Assembly: GCF_018882245.1 (NCBI RefSeq)
Contig: NZ_JACVOV010000004.1
Coordinates: 1 to 64,000 of the forward strand
Source of the DNA: Polynucleobacter sp. AP-Capit-er-40B-B4
GTDB taxonomy: Bacteria > Pseudomonadota > Gammaproteobacteria > Burkholderiales > Burkholderiaceae
DNA length: 64,000 nucleotides
Direction: 5' to 3'
This document shows, piece by piece, positions 37,896-46,689 of this stretch (positions are counted from its first letter, which is position 1; each line of letters starts with the position of its first letter). The notes beneath the pieces were generated by a model, which had not been told where the DNA came from, did not search any database, and saw nothing but the letters and a program-made list of their open reading frames with translations. The translations under genes were made by a program, and so were the position numbers.

Positions 37896-38177
37896 TTATC
37901 GCTTAATGTCTCGGTAGAAGTTTTCGTGGGAGCCTATGGACTCCAAGTAAATTAGCCTTAGACCGTCATCTATTGAATACCCAAGTAAATAAAGCTGATT
38001 GCTGCTTCTAAACTTAAATACCCATAATTCAGATAAGTCGCCCTTCTTTTTTTCCCCAATCGTGGGTTTTTTAGCCACCTGGACTACAGCGTCATCAACA
38101 TCCTTGGCGGTTATGTCGTTTAATTTTTTGTATTGTCTTAGGAATCGGCGTGTTTGAGAAACGTCATACGCCATCAA
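37896..38177 (-). CDS. RelE/ParE superfamily toxin
   Basis: 93 aa; QTRRFLRQYKKLNDITAKDVDDAVVQVAKKPTIGEKKKGDLSELWVFKFRSSNQLYLLGYSID. Confidence 0.75.
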   Translation of the reverse strand: MMAYDVSQTRRFLRQYKKLNDITAKDVDDAVVQVAKKPTIGEKKKGDLSELWVFKFRSSNQLYLLGYSIDDGLRLIYLESIGSHENFYRDIKR

Positions 38178-38401
38178 AGCTTCCTGGTGCGAGGGATAAA
38201 GGGGGTAGATTGCTCTCTAGGCTCAGCTAATGAAGCAAGTGACTCCATAATGAAAGCAACCGGCAAGTCCGGGTTATCAATTGCTGCCCTACCCACTTTT
38301 GCCCAGAACTCGATTTGCCCGGCGATGGTTCGATGCTCCACCTTGGCCTCTACCTTAGCCAATTCATATAGGTTATCGTCAATTCTCACCGGCATACCCA
38401 T
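38174..38401 (-). CDS. ParD-like antitoxin
   Basis: 75 aa; MGMPVRIDDNLYELAKVEAKVEHRTIAGQIEFWAKVGRAAIDNPDLPV; 4-bp overlap with the toxin ORF. Confidence 0.78.
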   Translation of the reverse strand: MGMPVRIDDNLYELAKVEAKVEHRTIAGQIEFWAKVGRAAIDNPDLPVAFIMESLASLAEPREQSTPFIPRTRKL

Positions 38402-38423
38402 AAAGCCTCCCTTTTAGCCCATT

Positions 38424-38441
38424 TTACTACAAAAGTAGTAA
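38424..38441. promoter_or_regulatory. Candidate operator TTACTAC-AAAA-GTAGTAA upstream of the ParD-like/ParE-like module
   Basis: Perfect 7-bp arms, 23-40 bp upstream of the antitoxin start. Confidence 0.55.
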
Positions 38442-38465
38442 GGAAGAAAATGGGGTTTAAATACA

Positions 38466-38491
38466 AAAAGGCTCCTTGTCGGAGCCCTTTT
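38466..38491 (-). terminator. Terminator of the formate dehydrogenase operon
   Basis: Minus strand AAAAGGGCTCCGACAAGGAGCCTTTTT, 21 bp beyond the fdsA stop. Confidence 0.8.
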
Positions 38492-38511
38492 GTGATTTTC
38501 TAGATAAGCAA

Positions 38512-41406
38512 TCAGACGTTAGACATTACCTTGGATCCGCCTGGAGCATTCGTGCCATAGCCCATAATCTTGGCTACTTGACCGCCCTTAGCAAGCTTCA
38601 CGGCGCAATACTTAAACTCCGGAATTTTGCCAAATGGGTCTAGCGCTGAATTGGTAATCAAGTTAGCAGCAGCCTCATAGTAAGCAAACGGAATAAAGAT
38701 TACGCCTCTCGGTGTGCCATCATCCCTTCTCACGTGGATACCGACTTCACCACGACGAGACTGAACAGTAATCACATCGCCAGCAGATACACCTAGCTGG
38801 GTCATATCTTCACCATTCATAGATACGGTAGCCATAGGCTCAATCGCATCAAGCACGGTAGCACGACGCGTCATACTGCCGGTATGCCAATGCTCTAACT
38901 GACGGCCAGTAATCAATACAAATGGGTACTCGGCATCAGGACGCTCATTTGCTGGAATGATGTCGGCCGGAACCAACTTCACCTTACCATCCGCTGTGGC
39001 AAATTGATCATCAAACACAATTGGGCGACCCGGATCTTCAGCGGATAAACATGGATAAGTCACGCTAGATTCTTTTTCTAGACGCTCCCAAGTAATACCC
39101 TTGATAGCTCCATGCATTGCTTGACGCATTTCGTCATAGACCGCAGCAACACCGGCGTCAGGACCTTGATAGTTCCAATTGAGACCCATACGCTTAGCAA
39201 TCTCTTGGATGATCCACAAGTCTGGCTTTGCATCACCCGGAGGATTAATGGCTTTCTTGCCCATTTGCACCATACGGTCAGTATTGCTTGCCGTACCCAC
39301 CTTCTCAGGCCAAGCACTTGCAGGCAACACTACGTCAGCCAATAGCGCTGTTTCTGTCATGAAGATATCTTGTACGACCAAATGCTCTAAAGATGCCAAT
39401 GCATGACGAGCATGATTTAAGTCTGGATCACTCATCGCAGGGTTCTCACCTTCGACATACATGCCACGAATCTTGTCCGGATCAGAATCAGGAGCTGTGA
39501 TCTTATGCATGATCTCTACTACGGTGTAGCCAGGCTTTTTATCAAGCGGTGTATCCCAGAACTTCTCAAACCAAGCATGCGCTTCAGGGTTATCAACACG
39601 TTGATAGTTCGGGAACATCATCGGAATCAAACCGGCATCGCTAGCCCCTTGCACGTTGTTCTGACCGCGCAATGGATGTAAACCTGAACCTGGCTTACCA
39701 ATTTGGCCAGTGATACTCACCAAAGCAATTAAGCAACGTGCATTATCAGTGCCGTGAACGTGCTGACTGACACCCATGCCCCACAAAATCATTGCTGATT
39801 TAGTAGTTGCAAACTCTCTAGCTACTTCACGCAATGTTTCTGCTGGAATACCACAGATTGGCGCCATTGCTTCAGGGCTATAGCCCTTGATGTTTTCTTT
39901 TAAGGCTGCAAAATTATTTGCACGATTTTCTACGAAGTCTTTATCAACCAAGCCTTCTTCAATAATCGTATAGATCATGGCATTGAGCATCGCCACATCA
40001 GTGTCTGGCTTGAACTGCATCGTACGCCAAGCATGTTTGCTGATTTCTGTCGCACGAGGGTCGCACAACACAATTTTGGCGCCGCGTTTAGCAGCATTCT
40101 TAAACCAAGTGGCTGCCACTGGGTGATTGGCGGTTGGATTGGAGCCAATCAAGAAAATCATGCTGGAATGCTCAACGTCATTCACTTGATTACTTACAGC
40201 GCCTGAGCCTACACCCTCTAAAAGCGCAGCAACTGATGAAGCGTGACATAGACGTGTGCAATGGTCTACGTTATTACTACCGAAACCGGTACGCACCAAC
40301 TTTTGGAATAGGTAGGCCTCTTCGTTGCTGCCCTTTGCTGAGCCAAAGCCAGCCAACACTTTTAAGCCGTGTTGATCTTTAAGTTTCTTGAGGCCTCCAG
40401 CAGCAAATTCCAGAGCCTCTTCCCAACTTGCTTCACGGAAGATATCTGACCAGTCTTGCTTACCTTCTAGGATGGACTCATCCTTAGGAACACCTGCTTT
40501 ACGAATGAGCGGCTTAGTCAGGCGTTGTGGGTTATGGATGTAATCCATACCAAAGCGACCTTTAACGCAAAGGCGATTGTGATTAGCTGGGCCATCACGA
40601 CCTTCAACGCTGACAATTTTTTCATCTTTAACGTTGTAAGTGATTTGGCAACCAACGCCACAGAATGGACAAACGGAATCCACTTTGCGATCGACGGTTT
40701 GCGAACCAATCAAACCTTTTGGCATGAGCGCACCAGTTGGGCAGGCTTGGACACACTCGCCACAAGCCACGCAGGTACTCTCGCCCATCGGATCATTCAA
40801 ATCAAATACGATCTCGCTATGACCGCCACGCATCGCGTAACCGATCACATCGTTCACCTGCTCTTCACGACACGCACGCACACAACGATTACATTGAATA
40901 CAGGCATCCAAATTGACTGCCATCGCCGGATGTGAAATATCGCTGCTGACTTTTTCACGGCGAATTGCTTTGAGCTCTGGTCGAACTGTGACATCCATGC
41001 GTGCTGCCCAGGTGCTGAGTTCGCCATGTTGATTTTTTTGCTCTTCTTCCTTACTGTCTCCAACCCACTTAAATCCTTCGTCTGGCATATCTGACAACAA
41101 CATCTCCAGAACCAATTTTTGACTCTTGATTGCGCGTTCGCTATTAGCCTTCACTTCCATGCCAGGAGTTGCGCTTCTGCAGCAGCTTGGTGCTAGGGTG
41201 CGTTCACCATTAATCTCTACTACGCATGCACGGCAATTGCCATCTGGGCGATAGCCGTCTTTGAAGCACAGATGCGGAATATCAATACCATGGCGTTTAG
41301 CAGCCTTGAGAATCGTTTCACCTTCATAAGAAACGATAGTTTGGCCATCTAGCTTGAACTCAACGGTTTGTAATTCGAGTTCTTTTGGATTTGTGGGTGC
41401 GTTCAT
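38512..41406 (-). CDS. fdsA: NAD-dependent formate dehydrogenase, molybdopterin alpha subunit
   Basis: 964 aa; N-terminal 2Fe-2S and 4Fe-4S ferredoxin motifs (CIQCNRCVRAC, CVACGECVQACPTGAL); VCPFCGVGCQITYNV; DHCTRLCHASSVAAL (Cys-type). Confidence 0.94.
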   Translation of the reverse strand: MNAPTNPKELELQTVEFKLDGQTIVSYEGETILKAAKRHGIDIPHLCFKDGYRPDGNCRACVVEINGERTLAPSCCRSATPGMEVKANSERAIKSQKLVLEMLLSDMPDEGFKWVGDSKEEEQKNQHGELSTWAARMDVTVRPELKAIRREKVSSDISHPAMAVNLDACIQCNRCVRACREEQVNDVIGYAMRGGHSEIVFDLNDPMGESTCVACGECVQACPTGALMPKGLIGSQTVDRKVDSVCPFCGVGCQITYNVKDEKIVSVEGRDGPANHNRLCVKGRFGMDYIHNPQRLTKPLIRKAGVPKDESILEGKQDWSDIFREASWEEALEFAAGGLKKLKDQHGLKVLAGFGSAKGSNEEAYLFQKLVRTGFGSNNVDHCTRLCHASSVAALLEGVGSGAVSNQVNDVEHSSMIFLIGSNPTANHPVAATWFKNAAKRGAKIVLCDPRATEISKHAWRTMQFKPDTDVAMLNAMIYTIIEEGLVDKDFVENRANNFAALKENIKGYSPEAMAPICGIPAETLREVAREFATTKSAMILWGMGVSQHVHGTDNARCLIALVSITGQIGKPGSGLHPLRGQNNVQGASDAGLIPMMFPNYQRVDNPEAHAWFEKFWDTPLDKKPGYTVVEIMHKITAPDSDPDKIRGMYVEGENPAMSDPDLNHARHALASLEHLVVQDIFMTETALLADVVLPASAWPEKVGTASNTDRMVQMGKKAINPPGDAKPDLWIIQEIAKRMGLNWNYQGPDAGVAAVYDEMRQAMHGAIKGITWERLEKESSVTYPCLSAEDPGRPIVFDDQFATADGKVKLVPADIIPANERPDAEYPFVLITGRQLEHWHTGSMTRRATVLDAIEPMATVSMNGEDMTQLGVSAGDVITVQSRRGEVGIHVRRDDGTPRGVIFIPFAYYEAAANLITNSALDPFGKIPEFKYCAVKLAKGGQVAKIMGYGTNAPGGSKVMSNV

Positions 41407-41446
41407 GTTTGTCTCGTTATTCCCTGATTTTTATTAAGGTACTTCC

Positions 41447-43249
41447 TTATTGAACTTCTTCAGGGAAATATTTATGAATACAACGAATAGGGTTTGGTGC
41501 CGCTTGGCCAAGACCGCAAATAGAAGCGTCAACCATCACCGTGGCTAAGTCCTCTAAAGTCTCTTGATCCCAAGATTTAGCTTGCATCAACTTAGCGGCT
41601 TTACCTGTACCCACTCGGCAAGGCGTACATTGACCGCAGCTCTCATGCTCAAAGAAGTGCATGACGTTGAGTGCCATATCGCGTGCTTTATCTTTATCGC
41701 TAAACACCATTACTGCAGCAGAACCAATGAAGCAGCCATAAGGTTGCAAGGTATCAAAGTCGAGCGGAATGTCATTCATTGTCGCTGGCAAGATGCCGCC
41801 TGATGCTCCACCAGGTAAATAGCCGTAGAACTGATGACCATCTTGCATGCCACCGCAGTACTCATCAATCAACTCTTGAATCGTGATGCCAGCAGGAGCC
41901 AACTTCACGCCAGGCTTCTTCACGCGTCCGCTTACGCTAAAGCTACGTAGGCCTTTGCGATCATGGCGACCAAAAGAACTAAACCACTCAGGGCCACGCT
42001 GAACAATGTCGCGCACCCAGTAGAGGGTCTCAAAGTTATGCTCTAAGGTTGGGCGCCCAAACAATCCGACTTGAGCGATATATGGAGGACGCATACGCGG
42101 CTCACCACGCTTGCCCTCAATACTTTCGATCATGGCGGACTCTTCACCGCAGATATAAGCACCCGCTCCACGACGCAATTCAATCGTAGGTAATTTAAAT
42201 GGTGGATTGGCCTTTAGCTTTGCCAACTCAGTCTCAAGCAACTCTCTACAGCCATGGTATTCATCGCGCAAGTAGATGTAGCAAGCATCGATACCGACTA
42301 CGTTAGCGGCAATTAATAAACCTTCCAAGAAGCGATGTGGATCGCGCTCTAAGTAAGTACGGTCTTTAAACGTTCCTGGCTCGCCTTCGTCAATGTTCAC
42401 AGCCATTAACTTAGGAGCAACTTGGTCTTTCACAATGCGCCATTTACGACCCGCCGGAAATCCTGCGCCACCTAATCCGCGTAGCCCAGAATTTTCCATG
42501 GCCTTAATGATGCTCTCGGCATCTTTCTTACCTTCGTGGATTTCTTTAGCAAGTGCATAACCGCCTTGCGCACGATAAGATTCGTAACCTACATAATCTG
42601 GAGAAAGGGCTTGCATCTCGCCTTGCGGTGAAACACCCTGCTCCGCTAATGCAGCAGGCTCAAACACAGCATCATCTTTAGCTATTGGCTGTGTGGTCAA
42701 CTTGTTTTTTACAGCAGCAGAGACTTTATCGGTTGTAGCAAAGAGCACTGGGTACTGATGTACCACCGCTACAGGCGCCTGCTCACAACGCCCAACACAC
42801 GGGGCTGCAATAACTTTGATATTCGAATTACCCAAGATGCCTGGCATTTTTGCTAGCAAATTTTGTGCGCCAGCCAACTCGCAAGCGATGCCATCGCAAA
42901 CACGAATAGTGATGTCAGCAACTGGATCATTACCGCGCACGACTTCAAAGTGGTGATAGAAAGTGGCAACTTCATATACCTCTGCCATTGGCAGATTCAT
43001 TTCCTTTGCTAAGGCAACTAAATGACGATCATGCAAAGCACGGTACTCATCGTTGAGCTTGTGAAGATTTTCAATAAGCAAATCTCTGCGATGCGGTGCA
43101 TTTCCAATCAGTTTGCGCACTTCTGCAACAGAGGCATCATCAGCTTGACGACCCTTCAACTTGCTCTTACGACGAATGGTTTCCCTCAAATCATCTGCCG
43201 TTGCAACAGCAACCGCTTTGACTTCTCCAGAAGGCTTTGGATGATTCAT
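41447..43249 (-). CDS. fdsB: Fused NuoE/NuoF-like (FdsG-FdsB) formate dehydrogenase diaphorase subunit
   Basis: 600 aa; N-term thioredoxin-like 2Fe-2S (EVATFYHHFEVV...RVCDGIACELAG...CVGRCEQAP); C-term NuoF (GLRGLGGAGFPAGRKW...NIDEGEPGTFKDRTYLERDPH...ESCGQCTPCRVGTGK). Confidence 0.93.
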   Translation of the reverse strand: MNHPKPSGEVKAVAVATADDLRETIRRKSKLKGRQADDASVAEVRKLIGNAPHRRDLLIENLHKLNDEYRALHDRHLVALAKEMNLPMAEVYEVATFYHHFEVVRGNDPVADITIRVCDGIACELAGAQNLLAKMPGILGNSNIKVIAAPCVGRCEQAPVAVVHQYPVLFATTDKVSAAVKNKLTTQPIAKDDAVFEPAALAEQGVSPQGEMQALSPDYVGYESYRAQGGYALAKEIHEGKKDAESIIKAMENSGLRGLGGAGFPAGRKWRIVKDQVAPKLMAVNIDEGEPGTFKDRTYLERDPHRFLEGLLIAANVVGIDACYIYLRDEYHGCRELLETELAKLKANPPFKLPTIELRRGAGAYICGEESAMIESIEGKRGEPRMRPPYIAQVGLFGRPTLEHNFETLYWVRDIVQRGPEWFSSFGRHDRKGLRSFSVSGRVKKPGVKLAPAGITIQELIDEYCGGMQDGHQFYGYLPGGASGGILPATMNDIPLDFDTLQPYGCFIGSAAVMVFSDKDKARDMALNVMHFFEHESCGQCTPCRVGTGKAAKLMQAKSWDQETLEDLATVMVDASICGLGQAAPNPIRCIHKYFPEEVQ

Positions 43250-43396
43250 ATTTTGTAGTCTCTAATTTTTATATTTATTGCTTTGCACGAATGCAGAGTT
43301 TTTCCCATCTTGCCTACCAAAAGTCCTGCTAAGCCAAATACTTAGCAAACCAGCAATACGCAAAATAACGCTTTATTTTGGGTTATTTAATACCCC

Positions 43397-43422
43397 AAGT
43401 CCTTGACGGCGCTCAAGGACTT
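43397..43422. promoter_or_regulatory. Perfect 10-bp-arm inverted repeat AAGTCCTTGA-CGGCGC-TCAAGGACTT
   Basis: Directly visible; lies between the small lipoprotein gene and the fds operon; flanked by two smaller inverted repeats. Confidence 0.5.
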
Positions 43423-43442
43423 GAATTCAGGGTTTACCCTAG

Positions 43443-43667
43443 TTATAGAAGGGATGGAGAAGGCTTGTCGCCAGGAGGAAGTGAGTAATCCAACTTGCGC
43501 TCATAAAGGCGTGCTTTGTAGCAATCCTGATAGCCTTTGCTGCCAATTTGCCAGCCAATTGAAGTGCAGTCGTCTTGAGCGGCTGATTCAATGGAGCCGC
43601 AGCCAGTCAGACCTAAAACGGAAAGTACTGTAAAGATAGAGAAAATGCGCATTTTTGTTGAATTCAT
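43443..43667 (-). CDS. Small putative lipoprotein
   Basis: MNSTKMRIFSIFTVLSVLGLTGCGSIESAAQDDCTSIGWQIGSKGYQDCYKARLYERKLDY; lipobox LTGC; start set to the internal ATG at 43667 to sit just after the upstream stop. Confidence 0.6.
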   Translation of the reverse strand: MNSTKMRIFSIFTVLSVLGLTGCGSIESAAQDDCTSIGWQIGSKGYQDCYKARLYERKLDYSLPPGDKPSPSLL

Positions 43668-43677
43668 GACCTCAAGT

Positions 43678-46098
43678 CTACTTGATTCTGACCTCAACAT
43701 CGAGTGGAATACCCTCTTTTCCTGCCTCAACTGTTTTGACCGCCCCCAGCTGAATGCGGTCCTTAAGGCTGGCGTCGGATTTGGTCATCAATCCGTAAGC
43801 AGTCTTGGCTCTAGCACTAGCCAATTCTTTTAGCTCGGCTTCAGTAATTTCTATGCCGGCAATCAGCTCATTGTGCAATTGCTCGTTACGCTGCTCGCTA
43901 TACGGAAGCGTCAAAAGACGCTGCCCCAGCTTAATGCGCCCAATGTATTGAGCATAGGCAGACTTTAATCCTGACTGCACCCTGGGGTCAGATAAGCTTG
44001 GCGCAGGAATTGGCTCTCCTGGTATCAATTTAAATCCAGCATCTTTCAGAATGGCTGAGTCCGCTTTAGCCCTAGCAAGCTCTTTTCGATCTTGCACGGG
44101 ATCATAGGTGCCAATAATCTCCAAGCTCGAATTGGGCCTCTTGATCAGATACTCTCCAAACTTCTCTAAACGATCCTGGTCGACCGCTAAAAATACCGCC
44201 TCGCCTGGAACGGCATTTACGCCCTCTTCACCACCAATACCAATCAATGCCGCTAAAGCTCTGAATGGTGCAGTAGCAATATTGCTTAAAACATTACTAA
44301 TGGCCTGCCATACCAAGCCACTAGCACTAAATTCCGGAGAGTCGACATTGCCCGCAATTTTGACGGTGACATCGATGGTGTCATCAGAGTCTTCAAGCAA
44401 GGCAATTGCTAAACCTAATGGTAATTTTTTACCAGTAAAGTCTGGCACTTCATCACCCAGTACAACCTTCTTGATGATGATCTGATTACTACCGTTTAAC
44501 TCGCCATCTTTTGCGCGGTAATTTAAGTTGAGGTTTAAGCGCCCACTCGCAATTTGGTAACCGGCAAATGTCATGACCGCAGGATTGAAAGCGCTTAAAG
44601 GCAAATTGCGGAACGTCATCAAGATGTCATGGTTACGACGTGGGTCATCAAAAGATGCTTGTCCTTTTGCTCGCATACTTCCGGAGCCTGCAACAACACC
44701 ATCCATAGCAACAGTGGCAAAACGCCCGGGAATATTACTCACCCCTAAGAGAGTGGCATTGAATTTCTTCACATCCGCCTTGAAATGCGGACGCATCGCC
44801 AGGTCTGAGAAGAATACTTCACCATTCTTGAGGTTAGTGGAACGAATATCTAGATTAAATGAGGAAGCGTCCTTTGGTTTAGAGCTATCAACTGCTTCAG
44901 TTTTTTGTTCGCTTGCAGGCTTAGAAAACAATCTTCGGAAATTAGAAAATCCTTCTTCATTGATTTCAAATTGAAGCGTTGGTGAGTCAACAATCAACTC
45001 ATCAATTGAAAGGCTATTGATGGGAGCTTGTTTTGATTTCAGGCTTTTATATTCAAACTGACGAATATCAGCCATCTTCCAAACAATCAGAGGATATTTT
45101 TGATCTTTCTCTAGAGCTGCCAAATCTGAAATATGAATGTCGCCTGCAACGATATCGGCATCAGGTCCAAACTTCATGGTGAGCGCTGAATTAATTGCGC
45201 CGCTTTTACCTATTAACTCTTTATTGGCCGGCAAGAGCGCAACGAGGGGAGCGATTGCCAGATTCTCAAGATCCAGCTTACCCTCTACAGCTTTTGAGTC
45301 TGTATTAAAGTCCCAGTGAGAGCGAATAGCGCCATCATCTAACTTCACATTCAGTTGCACACCTAACTTACCGGGTTGAGGATTATCCAATCCACCTGTA
45401 ACGGCTACGCGCTGATAAGTAATGGTTTTGTTAATGCCAGGAACTAAGACTTGTAGTGCGCCAAGATTAAAGTCGTATTGACCACGGACACCTGTCACCA
45501 CACCCTGCTTGTCGTAGTTGGCTACATCAAGCAACTTCATCGTAAAGGGCTTAAGCTCCTCCTTCAACTTCGTGGAGTCGTCTAACAAACTTAATGAGGC
45601 AGAACTCACTAGCAGCTCATCAATTGATATCTTGAGCGGTTTATTGGGCTCACCGGGATCTTTGGGTGGCATTGCTTTCTCAATAGCAGCAATAAATTCC
45701 TGCCAATTCCAGCTTCCTGAATGCGCGCCCTTAGATAGCCTCTTCTCTACCAGTATTTTTGGCTCGACTAATAAGATCTCATCAAAGCCCAGTTCACCCA
45801 GGGCCAATTTTGTCCATTTGACAGTGATGGATAGCTTTTTAAATTCCAGTAATTTTGCGCCACCTGACTTTGCTATATGAAGTCCATCTAGCTCTAATTT
45901 CAACCTTAATGGTGAAATGCTGAGATCTTGATAGGCAACCTCATAACCAATCTTGGCAGCAAATTCTGAAGCAGACTTTTTGATGAATCCAGGGACAAGG
46001 AGTTGAGCACCCGCCCAAAAAATAATGATGCAGGTGAGTATCAAGACACCAAACCTGATCAGCCATTTTTTGAGACGAGGTAATTGAGTTAAAAACAT
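43678..46098 (-). CDS. DUF748/AsmA-like domain protein
   Basis: 806 aa; N-terminal TM; YEVAYQDLSISPLRLKLELDGLHIAKSGGAKLLEFKKLSITVKWTKLALGELGFDEILLVEPKILVEK...; C-terminal LEIIGTYDPVQDRKELARAKAD. Confidence 0.85.
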   Translation of the reverse strand: MFLTQLPRLKKWLIRFGVLILTCIIIFWAGAQLLVPGFIKKSASEFAAKIGYEVAYQDLSISPLRLKLELDGLHIAKSGGAKLLEFKKLSITVKWTKLALGELGFDEILLVEPKILVEKRLSKGAHSGSWNWQEFIAAIEKAMPPKDPGEPNKPLKISIDELLVSSASLSLLDDSTKLKEELKPFTMKLLDVANYDKQGVVTGVRGQYDFNLGALQVLVPGINKTITYQRVAVTGGLDNPQPGKLGVQLNVKLDDGAIRSHWDFNTDSKAVEGKLDLENLAIAPLVALLPANKELIGKSGAINSALTMKFGPDADIVAGDIHISDLAALEKDQKYPLIVWKMADIRQFEYKSLKSKQAPINSLSIDELIVDSPTLQFEINEEGFSNFRRLFSKPASEQKTEAVDSSKPKDASSFNLDIRSTNLKNGEVFFSDLAMRPHFKADVKKFNATLLGVSNIPGRFATVAMDGVVAGSGSMRAKGQASFDDPRRNHDILMTFRNLPLSAFNPAVMTFAGYQIASGRLNLNLNYRAKDGELNGSNQIIIKKVVLGDEVPDFTGKKLPLGLAIALLEDSDDTIDVTVKIAGNVDSPEFSASGLVWQAISNVLSNIATAPFRALAALIGIGGEEGVNAVPGEAVFLAVDQDRLEKFGEYLIKRPNSSLEIIGTYDPVQDRKELARAKADSAILKDAGFKLIPGEPIPAPSLSDPRVQSGLKSAYAQYIGRIKLGQRLLTLPYSEQRNEQLHNELIAGIEITEAELKELASARAKTAYGLMTKSDASLKDRIQLGAVKTVEAGKEGIPLDVEVRIK

Positions 46099-46136
46099 TC
46101 AATGCAATACAAAATAATCTACTAAGTTACAACAAA

Positions 46137-46442
46137 TTATTGTGCAGGTGGAAAGCCAGCCTTTTGAGTCCACATATTATTAAAGACATTGATGATCGGC
46201 TTCTCATACACACCTGCTTTGGTGTACGGCTCATCTTTTAACCATGCATCCACATCCGCTCTACTCGGAAAGTCAATTGCAATCAAACTGCCCAAAGTGG
46301 TTTTTCCGTCTTCAGAAGTCAAGGGTCCAGCAAAAGCCATGCGATCAGCCATTTTGGCTAAATAGGCGCGGTGCTCAGGGCGTACTTGTACGCGCAAGTC
46401 AGCAGTGCCGGGACGATCCATTAATAACATTGTAAAAATCAT
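46137..46442 (-). CDS. YCII-related protein
   Basis: 101 aa; RPEHRAYLAKMADRMAFAGPLTSEDGKTTLGSLIAIDFPSRADVDAWLKDEPYTKAGVYE. Confidence 0.85.
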   Translation of the reverse strand: MIFTMLLMDRPGTADLRVQVRPEHRAYLAKMADRMAFAGPLTSEDGKTTLGSLIAIDFPSRADVDAWLKDEPYTKAGVYEKPIINVFNNMWTQKAGFPPAQ

Positions 46443-46507
46443 ATTTTCTCCTTTGCTTGGTTCTATTTTTAATGCCTAACTAACTAGATACTACGGGAAG
46501 TTACAAA

Positions 46508-46532
46508 AGAAAAACCACCCGAAGGTGGTTTA
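46508..46532 (-). terminator. Terminator downstream of tRNA-Ser
   Basis: Minus strand AAACCACCTTCGGGTGGTTTTTC just after the tRNA 3' end. Confidence 0.75.
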
Positions 46533-46541
46533 GGTATTACA

Positions 46542-46632
46542 TGGCGGAAGGGGCGGGATTCGAACCCGCGGTAGGCTATTAACCTACGCACGCTTTCCAG
46601 GCGTGTGACTTAAACCGCTCATCCACCCTTCC
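46542..46632 (-). tRNA. tRNA-Ser(GGA)
   Basis: GGAAGGGTGGATGAGCGGTTTAAGTCACACGCCTGGAAAGCGTGCGTAGGTTAATAGCCTACCGCGGGTTCGAATCCCGCCCCTTCCGCCA; long variable arm, encoded CCA. Confidence 0.95.
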
Positions 46633-46689
46633 GGAACCGATGATTATACGATTGCCGAAAGGGTTTCCTCTAAAAGCTTGTTTAGGGGC

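Noticed and set aside
40525-40935. 136-aa plus-strand ORF antisense to fdsA
   Set aside because: Lies entirely within conserved formate dehydrogenase coding sequence; His/Thr-rich artefact.
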